This document shows, one piece after another, positions 8,794 to 15,720 of a stretch of DNA of 33,419 bases. A program made the translations under genes and the position numbers. The stretch's first letter is position 1. Each line of letters opens with the position of its first letter. The notes beneath the pieces are model-generated. The model saw only the letters and a program-made list of their open reading frames with translations. It ran no database searches and was not told the DNA's origin. The DNA comes from a virus: positions 1 through 33,419 of the IMG/VR virus record IMGVR_UViG_3300033145_003170; one strand, given 5' to 3'.

Positions 8794-9264
8794 TCAGGTC
8801 AGACTTTCGGGGTCACCGGCACGGGTCTGGTACTCGATCCGAAACGACTGGGTGGCCCGGCAGAACGAAGTCTCGCCCTGCTCATACTCGAATTTTGTGC
8901 CGAGTTCATCGGCGGGGTTGTTGGCCAGCCCGCCAAAGTTCCCGGCGGCGCTCAACGCCCCAGTAACCCAGGCGAGGATCGGGTCAGCCGCCTTGTCCGG
9001 TTCATCGCCTGAGTCGGCCTTGGTCAGGACTTCGACACTGAGCAGAACGGTACGCCTGACGATGGGGCCACGACTGATGGCACCCGTTTTGGCGTCCCGC
9101 ATGGGCTCGACCGTTTCGATGGCCTGGTAGATTGTCAGGGCAGGCAGCTGGTCCGCGCTTGGGGAATCCAGGCGTGTCCGTACAGGCGTGGGGATCCCCG
9201 CAGGGATGCTCGTGGCAATGGCGGTCACGGCAGCCGTGGTGATCTGTTCTCTGATCGTGCTCAT
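8794..9264 (-). CDS. Tail completion / minor tail protein (gpU-like, 156 aa)
   Basis: The ATG overlaps the previous TGA (ATGA) and has GAGGA just upstream. The protein begins MSTIREQITTAAVTAIATSI and contains an ALTIYQAIETVEP strand and VRRTVLLSVEVLTKAD. This layout, an N-terminal helix with a mixed alpha/beta body, is that of tail-terminator proteins of the gpU / gp17 type, which cap the growing tail tube and join it to the head. Position between the connector gene and the tail tube gene agrees. Assignment rests on pattern and gene order, as there is no catalytic motif to check. Confidence 0.7.
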   Translation of the reverse strand: MSTIREQITTAAVTAIATSIPAGIPTPVRTRLDSPSADQLPALTIYQAIETVEPMRDAKTGAISRGPIVRRTVLLSVEVLTKADSGDEPDKAADPILAWVTGALSAAGNFGGLANNPADELGTKFEYEQGETSFCRATQSFRIEYQTRAGDPESLT

Positions 9265-9566
9265 GGTTTCCTCAGCACTACGCGGGCCATGGCCCCGTCC
9301 CCGTAGGGCAGGACCTTCAAGACGGTGTAATCAGTCCCGGCCACGGTGATCGATGCGCCTGAGGCCAAGCTTGGCAACGCTCCGCTCTGGATATGCACGA
9401 CCACGTCGGCCGCCACGACAGCAGGCATTTCAGACCCGAACAACTCGACCGCCTCCCGGTCCAGCAGACCGGTCACCTTGGCATCGCCGAGGATGACCTC
9501 GACGCCTCCACCGGCTGTCGCCAGGTCGGCCATCATCACGCTGATGTCCGATTCGCCGAGAAACAC
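9261..9566 (-). CDS. Head-tail connector / head closure protein (101 aa)
   Basis: This small beta-rich protein probably starts at GTG 9566, three bases after the preceding TGA. No good ribosome binding site is seen, so reinitiation is likely. The next Met codons are ten residues further on. The C-terminal part (ASITVAGTDYTVLKVLPYGD, then MARVVLRK) has the strand-turn-strand pattern of gpFII / head-tail attachment proteins. Those proteins sit below the portal and adaptor and seal the filled head. The gene order capsid, decoration, connector, tail completion is the usual one. Family name is by analogy only. Confidence 0.65.
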   Translation of the reverse strand: MFLGESDISVMMADLATAGGGVEVILGDAKVTGLLDREAVELFGSEMPAVVAADVVVHIQSGALPSLASGASITVAGTDYTVLKVLPYGDGAMARVVLRKP

Positions 9567-9569
9567 CGG

Positions 9570-9959
9570 TCAGCTCGCTTTCCTGATTCCCACGAACTCC
9601 ACGCCGAAGTCGAACGACGGCGAGGTGCCGGCGATCGTGCCAACGACACGCAGATAGCGCTTCAGGTCGGCCGCGTTGACCTTCATGACCTTCACGCCGG
9701 CGGTCTCGGCCGCGTCAGTGACCTGGGTGAAGGCTCCGCTTGTCACATCGACATAGGCTGAATCATCGTCCGAGTGCTGGAGCTTCACATCCAACGTGGG
9801 GCTGGTTCCGCTGCCTGCTGATGTGTTCAGCAGCACGAGAGCCACTCCCTCGTAGTCCAGCACGTCGATCCCGGTGCCGGTCAGAGTCGCCGTTCGCTGG
9901 TCCGCAGGGGCCAGGACCGTGCCGGTGGCCTGGGCCAACGCGTTCAGTAGGTGAGTCAT
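9570..9959 (-). CDS. Putative head decoration protein (129 aa)
   Basis: The ATG at 9959 is fixed by an excellent AGGAGG seven bases upstream, which itself includes the stop of the upstream gene. An in-frame upstream extension encodes only Arg/Pro-rich shadow sequence and is rejected. The product has helices at the start (MTHLLNALAQATGTVLAPAD) and then repeated Thr/Ser-rich strands, including LDVKLQHSDDDSAYVDVTSG and a Gly-Thr-Ser-Pro segment before FDFGVEFVGIRKAS. It lies two genes after the capsid gene, where decoration or head fibre proteins are commonly encoded. Function is inferred from position and beta-rich composition. Confidence 0.65.
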   Translation of the reverse strand: MTHLLNALAQATGTVLAPADQRTATLTGTGIDVLDYEGVALVLLNTSAGSGTSPTLDVKLQHSDDDSAYVDVTSGAFTQVTDAAETAGVKVMKVNAADLKRYLRVVGTIAGTSPSFDFGVEFVGIRKAS

Positions 9960-9963
9960 CGAG

Positions 9964-10269
9964 TTACCTCCTGCCGGCACGGGGCCGGCTTTTGCGCCTT
10001 TTGGGCGTTTCGGTGACGGGGTCCCGGTTTTGGGTGACCGGGTCCTGGTTCGTGACTGCCACGGGCCCGGAAGCCTCCTTGCTCTCCGGCCCCGGTTCAG
10101 GTTTATCCGGAATGACACGGGCGTAGCCCATGCGGACCTTCTTCCAGGCCTCAGCCACAGGCAGGTCCCTGGGGGCTACGAGGACCTGACCTGGGCAGAC
10201 GTCGTTTCCTTCGCCGCCCAGGCAGTGTCCAGTCGTCACCTCGATTGTGAGCTTGCCTTGCTCGGTCAT
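9964..10269 (-). CDS. Small protein after the capsid gene (101 aa), function unknown
   Basis: Start ATG 10269 is chosen because GAGGG lies nine bases upstream. The ATG three codons earlier would overlap that site. The N-terminal half (MTEQGKLTIEVTTGHCLGGE, then DVCPGQVLVAPRDLPVAEAW) looks folded and has two Cys. The C-terminal 45 residues are disordered, rich in Pro, Lys and Arg, with an imperfect repeat around QDPVTQNRDPVTET. Similar small genes between capsid and connector genes are common in proteobacterial siphophages and are usually unannotated. A head-associated role is inferred from place only. The gene is tightly packed, with its stop inside the next ribosome binding site. Confidence 0.65.
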   Translation of the reverse strand: MTEQGKLTIEVTTGHCLGGEGNDVCPGQVLVAPRDLPVAEAWKKVRMGYARVIPDKPEPGPESKEASGPVAVTNQDPVTQNRDPVTETPKRRKSRPRAGRR

Positions 10270-10292
10270 GCGATCCATCCCTCTATGCTGTG

Positions 10293-11654
10293 CTACGCCA
10301 AAGTGGCACCGGTTCCCTTGACGAACGATTCGCCACGGCGGACCGCGGTATCGCCCATCGAGTAGCTGGTGATCAGGATCTGGCCCCGGGCGGCCTTGGT
10401 CACCACGTCGACCACGATCTCCAGATCGTTGCCCCACATGCCCACCAGCAGGTCATTCCAGTTGCCGAAGATCAGGCCGTGCTCGTTGGTGCCTGCCCCG
10501 AGGGTCTTGGAGATCTGGTTGGTGGTGCGGGCGGGATATCCGCCGAGTTCGCCTTCGCGGTAGGTGCCGGCCCACAGGAACACCGGGTAGCCGCTGACCA
10601 GGGGCGTGCGCTTGAGCACGCCGGCCATCAACGGGGTGGTCATCCAGGACAGAGCTCCGAGGTCGGCGTTCTTGTCCGCGACCAGGGCGGGCATCGTTGT
10701 GATGTCCTCGAGGTCGGGCACGCCGCCCACTGCGTGGGATTGCACGTCCGCCGCGCCGTAGATGCCCACCGGCTGCTTGTCCGTGCCCTTGCCGTGCAGC
10801 GCGCCAAGGTCCAGGGCCAAGCCATGGCCGGTGGCCAGGTCGTTCCTGATGTCAGCTTCCACATCGATGGACGACATCACCAGCAGTTGCCGGGGGATCT
10901 GCACCTGGCCGATCAGGGTCTTGGGCGACAGGGAGATGTAGCCGTACGCGGGATCGGACTGCGGAGCGTCGGCGGGCGGATTCTCTTCCATCCAGGTCAC
11001 ACTCGGAGCGCCGGTCTTCTTGTTGAAGTACACGACCCCCTGCAGGCCGGGATACAGGCGGGCACCGGCTGCCAGCACCAGGGCGCGGTTGCGTAACAGG
11101 TCGATCATGTCGGGCATGATCTGCTGGCCGACCAGGGTGGCACCACCGGTGGTTTCGGTGGTCCCCAGCACACGCTGTTGGTCGTTGTCATGTAGACGCC
11201 AGGGGACCAGCACACCGCCGTGATCGCCGCCGGTCCGGTGCTTGGCCAGTTCGGTGTGGACCTCGGCCTCCAGGCCGTCGTACCCGCTGCGCTTGCCATC
11301 CATCAGTTCGGCCTGCATACGGATCGCCCGGTGGATGGAATAGCGTTTCTTGTCCCTGGCCGGCATCTCGGCCAGGGCTTCGGCCGAAGGTTGCCCCGGA
11401 CCATGGGTGCGCACGGCCTTGAGGATCTCACGGGAGACCTGGTCCGGAGTCAGATCCTGACGAATCCAACCGGCCGCCTTGTCGGCCAATCCGTGGGCCT
11501 GGGCCATATCCATGATATCGGCGGCTTCCGCCCCGCGGTCACGGACGTTGACGGGTTCAGGTGTCGGCGGAGCCGCCACGGGCTTCGCCTCGGTCTCAGT
11601 GCCCCTGGCGGGCGTTTCGACCGCAGCGGGCGGGGTTCCAGCTTCGACACTCAT
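10293..11654 (-). CDS. Nested in-frame capsid product from internal start (453 aa)
   Basis: Inside the fusion gene, ATG 11654 (MSVEAGTPPAAVETPARG) is preceded by AAGGAG (11663-11668) with eight bases between. This is a much better ribosome binding site than that of the full-length form. Translation here would give a capsid precursor with an N-terminal Pro/Ala-rich and helical arm (a delta-domain candidate) without the protease. This resembles the nested C/Nu3 arrangement of lambda in logic, though here the nested product is the shell protein. It would solve the stoichiometry problem of a 1:1 protease-capsid fusion. Predicted from sequence only. Confidence 0.65.
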   Translation of the reverse strand: MSVEAGTPPAAVETPARGTETEAKPVAAPPTPEPVNVRDRGAEAADIMDMAQAHGLADKAAGWIRQDLTPDQVSREILKAVRTHGPGQPSAEALAEMPARDKKRYSIHRAIRMQAELMDGKRSGYDGLEAEVHTELAKHRTGGDHGGVLVPWRLHDNDQQRVLGTTETTGGATLVGQQIMPDMIDLLRNRALVLAAGARLYPGLQGVVYFNKKTGAPSVTWMEENPPADAPQSDPAYGYISLSPKTLIGQVQIPRQLLVMSSIDVEADIRNDLATGHGLALDLGALHGKGTDKQPVGIYGAADVQSHAVGGVPDLEDITTMPALVADKNADLGALSWMTTPLMAGVLKRTPLVSGYPVFLWAGTYREGELGGYPARTTNQISKTLGAGTNEHGLIFGNWNDLLVGMWGNDLEIVVDVVTKAARGQILITSYSMGDTAVRRGESFVKGTGATLA

Positions 11655-12272
11655 AGTTCTTTCTCCTTCAGGAACAGGTTCTTCGATGGTGAACTCGACC
11701 AGGTCCGGCTGGTCGGCGCCGCTCCCGCGGCCGAAGCCGACCTTGTGGTCGGCGGGGATGGGTTCGGTGGAGACTTCGTAGGGCATCCAGTTGCAGCGGT
11801 AGGTCGGGACGCCGGTCTCCTTGTCTTTGGAGACCATCTCCATCCCAAGGACCTGGTAGCCGACCGACACGGTCTTGATGTGCCCCTCGCGGAGCATGGT
11901 TTCCTGCTCCTGTCCCAGCGGGATCGACGAAAAGCTCGCCATCCCGCGCAGGCGTCCCTGCTTCTGGTCGACCTCGATGTTGTTCACCGAGCCGAAGTGC
12001 AGAAGCCGCTGGTGGGATTTGATCAGGGGCAGGCCGTTCTTGGCCCGGGTGAGGTCGATATCCCTGGCGTCATGGGAGAGGACTTCGTCGTACTCCTCCC
12101 AGGTGTCCCAGGAGAAACGGCGGACGGGAGCTTCGCTGGAAAACGAGACAGGATAGAGGCGGACTTGTTCTTCGCCGCTGTCTTGGCGGGTCTCGACTTC
12201 GACTTCGAAGTCCCGGTACTGGATCCGCGGCACTTTGACGGTGCGCGCCTTGCTGGCTGCTTTTGTGCTCAT
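10293..12272 (-). CDS. Prohead protease-major capsid protein fusion (659 aa)
   Basis: Starts at ATG 12272 (MSTKAASKARTVKVPRI). Residues about 10-200 read as a U35/S78-type prohead protease: LPLIKSHQRLLHFGSV carries the likely catalytic His and MLREGHIKTVSVGYQV the likely Ser. Residues about 205-330 are a linker and delta-like helical region. The rest is an HK97-fold capsid: ALVLAAGARLYPGLQGVVYF, then WMEENPPADAPQSDPAYG, IPRQLLVMSSIDVEADIRND and the terminal GQILITSYSMGDTAVRRGES. Proteases and capsid proteins are normally separate genes, though fusions are known. The ribosome binding site of the long form is weak (GGAT). A second, stronger start for the capsid part lies at 11654. Confidence 0.88.
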   Translation of the reverse strand: MSTKAASKARTVKVPRIQYRDFEVEVETRQDSGEEQVRLYPVSFSSEAPVRRFSWDTWEEYDEVLSHDARDIDLTRAKNGLPLIKSHQRLLHFGSVNNIEVDQKQGRLRGMASFSSIPLGQEQETMLREGHIKTVSVGYQVLGMEMVSKDKETGVPTYRCNWMPYEVSTEPIPADHKVGFGRGSGADQPDLVEFTIEEPVPEGERTMSVEAGTPPAAVETPARGTETEAKPVAAPPTPEPVNVRDRGAEAADIMDMAQAHGLADKAAGWIRQDLTPDQVSREILKAVRTHGPGQPSAEALAEMPARDKKRYSIHRAIRMQAELMDGKRSGYDGLEAEVHTELAKHRTGGDHGGVLVPWRLHDNDQQRVLGTTETTGGATLVGQQIMPDMIDLLRNRALVLAAGARLYPGLQGVVYFNKKTGAPSVTWMEENPPADAPQSDPAYGYISLSPKTLIGQVQIPRQLLVMSSIDVEADIRNDLATGHGLALDLGALHGKGTDKQPVGIYGAADVQSHAVGGVPDLEDITTMPALVADKNADLGALSWMTTPLMAGVLKRTPLVSGYPVFLWAGTYREGELGGYPARTTNQISKTLGAGTNEHGLIFGNWNDLLVGMWGNDLEIVVDVVTKAARGQILITSYSMGDTAVRRGESFVKGTGATLA

Positions 12273-12304
12273 GCATCCAGTAGTGATGCATCTGAGAAAC
12301 ACCG

Positions 12305-12331
12305 ACCAATCTAAATATGATTTAGATTGGT
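12305..12331. promoter_or_regulatory. Perfect 12+12 bp palindrome between the divergent virion operons
   Basis: The arms ACCAATCTAAAT and ATTTAGATTGGT are separated by ATG and are exact reverse complements. The site lies in the 90-bp gap between the capsid gene (leftwards) and the gpW-like gene (rightwards). A TATGAT hexamer (12316-12321) inside it is a plausible -10 for the rightward operon, with a weak -35 (CTGAGA, 18 bp upstream). An operator for a dimeric regulator of both late operons is the simplest reading. A second smaller inverted repeat (ATGCATC and GATGCAT, 12271-12291) overlaps the capsid start. Confidence 0.6.
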
Positions 12332-12362
12332 GGGCTGATTCTGGAAATGGCACCGTGGCCGC

Positions 12363-12920
12363 ATGGCACAAGAACTCTCGACACTTCCTGCGCAGTTCGC
12401 TGCTGGCACGACGGTCTGTTACCGCAGACGTTTGGCCGACTATCCCGCCTCCGGTGGTTGGACGCTTCGGCTCCATCTGGCCGGCGCGAGTGTGCTCGCA
12501 ATAACAGCCACCACAGATGGTGACGACTTCATTGTCACGATTTCAGCCACCAACACGGCCGGCGGATTCTCTCCTGGTCTCTACAAATGGGTTGAGCGGG
12601 TTTCGAATGCTGAGGGCGAGGTCTATGAGGTAGCCACTGGCTCAGTCACGGTACAGCCCAACCTGGCTGAAGCCACCGAGGGCAGCGAGCAGGAGTGGAT
12701 CGAACGGGCCATTGCCGCACTCAGAGCTCATGTCGAGGGCCGCCTGCCTGCCGGGATGGAGAGCTACCAGATCGCAGGCCGGGTTGTTGCCAAGATGCCG
12801 GTCAAAGAAGCGGTTGGCCTGCTAACCAGCCTGGAATCCCGCCTCGCGAACCTGAAGAACCCCGATTTTGTCACCCGGCCCGTTCTCGTGTCGTTCACCG
12901 GTCCTGGGTTTGAACGATGA
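12363..12920 (+). CDS. gpW-like head completion protein with beta-rich N-terminal extension (185 aa)
   Basis: The last 70 residues (IERAIAALRAHVEGRL, a hairpin SYQIAGRVVAKMPVKEAV, then LLTSLESRLANLKN) match the helix-hairpin-helix layout of lambda gpW, which plugs the portal after DNA packaging. As in lambda, the gene directly precedes the portal gene, here overlapping it by four bases (ATGA). The first 110 residues are an added beta-rich domain (WTLRLHLAGASVLAITATTD, then FIVTISATNTAGGFSPGLYK) that looks immunoglobulin-like and is absent from classical gpW (about 68 residues). The start ATG has no clear ribosome binding site. Assignment of the C-terminal part is by eye. Confidence 0.6.
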   Translation: MAQELSTLPAQFAAGTTVCYRRRLADYPASGGWTLRLHLAGASVLAITATTDGDDFIVTISATNTAGGFSPGLYKWVERVSNAEGEVYEVATGSVTVQPNLAEATEGSEQEWIERAIAALRAHVEGRLPAGMESYQIAGRVVAKMPVKEAVGLLTSLESRLANLKNPDFVTRPVLVSFTGPGFER

Positions 12921-14407
12921 ATCGGCCACTGTACAGGCGTCTTGGACGCGCCTTCCAATTGGCCTGGCAGGAGCTTCGAGGGAAGCGGGCGGTGTTCGAT
13001 GGTGCCGGTGTCAACCGGCTGCTGCTTGATTGGATTGCCCAGGCCAGGTCCGCAGACGAGGAAATCCGGGGCGACCTGCGGCTTCTGCGAGCTCGCGCCC
13101 GTGAGCTTGGCCGCAACAACAGTTACGTCAAACGCTACTTCCGCCTGCTGGTGAACAATGTGATCGGGCCCATGGGGATCAAGCTCCAAGCCCAGGTCAA
13201 AGCCGGGGATGAACCCGATACCACGGCCAACGCTGAAATTGAATCTGGGTGGAACGCCTGGGCCAGTTCTCCGGTCACCGTTGACGGCAAGCTTACTCTG
13301 CGCCGCTTCGAGAAACTGATCATCAAGACTATGGCCTGTGATGGCGAGGCATTTGTTCGCCTGTGGTTAGGGTTTGAGGGCAATGCCCATGGCTTGGCCC
13401 TGCAGTCCATCGACGCCGATCTGCTTGATGAATCTTTCAATCGGCCCAGGCGTGGCAGTCAGAATGAAATCAGGATGGGCGTAGAGATCGATTCCATCGG
13501 GCGAGCGGTTGGTTATTGGGTCTGGAACGCACCTGGGACCGACCTGATGCGCGAGCGCTACTTCATTCCTGCCGATCAGATGATTCACCTCTACGATCCA
13601 GAGCGGGTGAACCAGACCCGGGGTGTAACCTGGGTGCATTCGGTCATGGTCCCGGCCCACATGCTGAACGCATACGAGGAAAGCGAAGCTGTCGCTGCCC
13701 GAATCGGGGCCTCGAAAATGGGGCTGTTCGAGAAGCGGATCGACTCCCTGGCTGGGGATCTCTCCACAGATCCTAAGCCCGCGACCATGGAGGCCAATCC
13801 GGGGACGTTTGAAATTGTTCCTGACGGATATGAATTCAAGGCCTGGGAGCCCGATCACCCGACGGCCCAGTTCCCCGCGTTCATCAAGCAGATGCTCCGC
13901 AAGATCGCTTCTGGGTTCAGTGTCTTCTACAACGTGCTCGCCAATGATGCCGAGGGTGTCAGCTACTCCACCATGCGGAGCTTTGCGTTGGTCGAGCGGG
14001 ACGATTGGCGCTCCATCCAGCAGGATTTCATCGATATGTGGCGCAGGCCGCTGTATTCGGTCTGGCTCGGTATGGCGATGTTGACCGGCAGCTTGAAGCT
14101 TCCCTCCCGCGATCCCTCTCGTTACCTGGCCGTTCGGCACCGTCCTCGTGGTTGGCAGTGGATCGATCCGGAGAAGGAGGCCAAGGCGGCGGTGATTTCA
14201 ATCCAGAACGGCCTGGGCACACGCACCGGGTTCCTGGCGGAGAAGGGCGAGGACATCGAGGACGTCTTTGCCGAATTGGCCAGGGAGCAGGAACTGGCCC
14301 AGGAGTATGGGCTGAACATCTCGAGCGATCTGCCGGCCGATACGCAGGGGCAGAAGCAGGGGGATGAAGAGGCAGCCGGTACCGGCAATGCGAACGAGAG
14401 CGCATGA
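12917..14407 (+). CDS. Phage portal protein, lambda family
   Basis: This 496-residue protein matches the lambda gpB type. Signs are an early YVKRYFRLLVNNVIGPMGIK, a mid-region YWVWNAPGTDLMRERYFIPA followed by MIHLYDPERVNQTRGVTW, and MLRKIASGFSVFYNVLANDA with a YSTMRSFALVERDDWR segment that forms the stem and wing. The C-terminus (RTGFLAEKGEDIEDVFAELA) is characteristic of the family, followed by a disordered Gln/Ala-rich tail. Twelve copies form the DNA gate at one capsid vertex. It overlaps the gpW-like gene by ATGA. Notably it is transcribed away from the capsid genes, and no terminase precedes it. Confidence 0.92.
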   Translation: MNRPLYRRLGRAFQLAWQELRGKRAVFDGAGVNRLLLDWIAQARSADEEIRGDLRLLRARARELGRNNSYVKRYFRLLVNNVIGPMGIKLQAQVKAGDEPDTTANAEIESGWNAWASSPVTVDGKLTLRRFEKLIIKTMACDGEAFVRLWLGFEGNAHGLALQSIDADLLDESFNRPRRGSQNEIRMGVEIDSIGRAVGYWVWNAPGTDLMRERYFIPADQMIHLYDPERVNQTRGVTWVHSVMVPAHMLNAYEESEAVAARIGASKMGLFEKRIDSLAGDLSTDPKPATMEANPGTFEIVPDGYEFKAWEPDHPTAQFPAFIKQMLRKIASGFSVFYNVLANDAEGVSYSTMRSFALVERDDWRSIQQDFIDMWRRPLYSVWLGMAMLTGSLKLPSRDPSRYLAVRHRPRGWQWIDPEKEAKAAVISIQNGLGTRTGFLAEKGEDIEDVFAELAREQELAQEYGLNISSDLPADTQGQKQGDEEAAGTGNANESA

Positions 14408-14455
14408 GAAACCCATGATGGCCCCGAACGTGGGGCGGAACGGAGAGGTAGAGTC

Positions 14456-14833
14456 GTGAGGAAAATTGTCATCTGTTTGGTGCTGCTGATCGTGGTCGTG
14501 GTGCTATTTCCTCTGTTCGGCCTGGCCGCGCAGGACGGTACCGTCGCCGCGGCTACCGGCTGGGTACCCTTTTATGGCACCGGCCCGGTGGGATCGAAGA
14601 AAGCCCATATCCTGGACATGTACGCGTTGCCTGACTCGGGGACAGTCTTCATGTCTTTCTGGGCCTACAACGGTGCGGCGCACACCTGGTCACAGCTTAA
14701 GCCGAAGACGGCTTTTGGGGATTCGATCTTTCCCCTGAGAGAGGGCCTGCCCGTCCGCTTCATCTTTGAGCCGAACGCTCCGGATGCTGCTCTGCTTTCA
14801 GGTGAGGGTAAAGCCGACATGATGTGGGAGTGA
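14456..14833 (+). CDS. Small exported or membrane-anchored protein (125 aa), function unknown
   Basis: Starts at GTG 14456 with GAGAGG seven bases upstream. Residues 4-25 are a strong hydrophobic segment after Arg-Lys (IVICLVLLIVVVVLFPLFGL), followed by AAQDG, so it is either a signal peptide cleaved after Ala or a membrane anchor. The remaining 100 residues are a small mixed domain containing HILDMYALPDSGTVFMSFWA. I do not recognise a family. The gene lies between portal and lysis genes with no overlap to either. A role at the host envelope, such as lysis accessory or superinfection exclusion, is conceivable but not supported by a motif. Confidence 0.65.
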   Translation: MRKIVICLVLLIVVVVLFPLFGLAAQDGTVAAATGWVPFYGTGPVGSKKAHILDMYALPDSGTVFMSFWAYNGAAHTWSQLKPKTAFGDSIFPLREGLPVRFIFEPNAPDAALLSGEGKADMMWE

Positions 14834-14839
14834 TCTGTC

Positions 14840-15337
14840 ATGCGAGTTCGGATTCTATGGTTGATTGCCTTCTTCCTGCTTGGAATGGCGGCACCCAAGG
14901 TCGTTTGGGCTCAATACGGAGGTTCGGTGCACAGTGGCGGCTGGGCCAACGGCATGGGCGTTCTCCTGCCTCCGCATCGAGCTGCAGAACCCATTGTACC
15001 GGTGGCTCTCGCCCTTTCGGGGCAGACATCTTTCACCGCTGGTGGCACCAACGCCTTCGCTGATCTGTACCTCAACGCCCCGATGTCAGAAGGCAGGGGG
15101 CGAATACGAATCATCCGCATCAGCGACTCCACGGTGGTCGGGACGAGCGGCTGGACGAGTGCGTCGTTCAACAGTGTGTACATAACCAGCCTGGTAGTCG
15201 GAACGACCTACCGTGTCGAGGTTGACCTTGAGGCCCTGGCCCCCGCGTGGCTGAGCGTACCCTGGTTCACGATGATCGCCTCCTACGTTCAGCCCGGCAA
15301 ATACGACCCTCCATATGACTTCTACGAGGAGCCCTAG
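14840..15337 (+). CDS. Secreted small beta protein (165 aa), function unknown
   Basis: A clear Sec signal peptide opens the protein: Arg at 2 and 4, hydrophobic LWLIAFFLLGMAA, then KVVWA with likely cleavage before QYGG. The mature part is rich in Ser, Thr and Gly and reads as a beta-sandwich (VALALSGQTSFTAGGTNAFA, then IRIIRISDSTVVGTSGW and TTYRVEVDLEALAPAW). It is preceded by GGGAG near the end of the previous gene and begins six bases after it, so the two exported proteins are likely co-translated. No family recognised. Phage-encoded secreted proteins are uncommon and may act in the periplasm or on the cell surface during lysogeny or lysis. Confidence 0.65.
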   Translation: MRVRILWLIAFFLLGMAAPKVVWAQYGGSVHSGGWANGMGVLLPPHRAAEPIVPVALALSGQTSFTAGGTNAFADLYLNAPMSEGRGRIRIIRISDSTVVGTSGWTSASFNSVYITSLVVGTTYRVEVDLEALAPAWLSVPWFTMIASYVQPGKYDPPYDFYEEP

Positions 15338-15359
15338 CAGCGATGAAGGAAGGTATTCG

Positions 15360-15719
15360 ATGGAACACACAATTGATGTAGCCCGCAGCTTCGGGCTCGG
15401 TGGGCTGGGGCTGATGGCGACGATGATGGCCGTGAAGTTGGCCGTTCAGGCGCTCGACCTTGCCAGGAATCAGCTATGGCGCCGTGGCGGTGGCAACGGA
15501 TCGAAGGTCGCTTTCGATGAACTCAAGGTCGTCTGTCCGCTCGCACCCGGCCACCATTCCCTGGATGACGTGCACGAGGTTCTGATCCAGATCCGTGCGG
15601 GCATGGAGCGAATGAACGAGACCCAGAAGGAAATCGAGTCGGACATGAAGGACAGAAGCCAGCGGCTGTGTGACATCTTAAGTGCCCTCCGCCTGGAACT
15701 GGCCAGAAGGGAGGCCTGA
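15360..15719 (+). CDS. One-TM coiled-coil protein of the lysis block (119 aa)
   Basis: ATG 15360 (MEHTIDVARSFGLGG) is preferred over an upstream in-frame start because AAGGAAGG lies six bases before it. Residues about 10-32 are a Gly-rich hydrophobic helix (LGLMATMMAVKLAVQAL). Residues 75-119 form a charged helix (LIQIRAGMERMNETQKEIES, then LARREA) likely to be coiled coil. The gene is immediately followed by the endolysin. Layout resembles small phage membrane proteins that act as holin partners or inner-membrane spanin subunits. The lack of an outer-membrane lipoprotein partner argues against a standard i-spanin. Family not identified. Confidence 0.6.
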   Translation: MEHTIDVARSFGLGGLGLMATMMAVKLAVQALDLARNQLWRRGGGNGSKVAFDELKVVCPLAPGHHSLDDVHEVLIQIRAGMERMNETQKEIESDMKDRSQRLCDILSALRLELARREA

Positions 15720-15720
15720 G

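Noticed and set aside
11220-12314. 364-codon plus-strand frame opposite the capsid gene
   Set aside because: The minus-strand frame encodes recognisable protease and capsid; the plus-strand product is Arg/Gly/Val-rich shadow sequence.
12293-12476. N-terminal extension of the capsid fusion frame into the divergent gene
   Set aside because: The extra 68 codons cross the palindrome and the start of the opposite gene and have no ribosome binding site.
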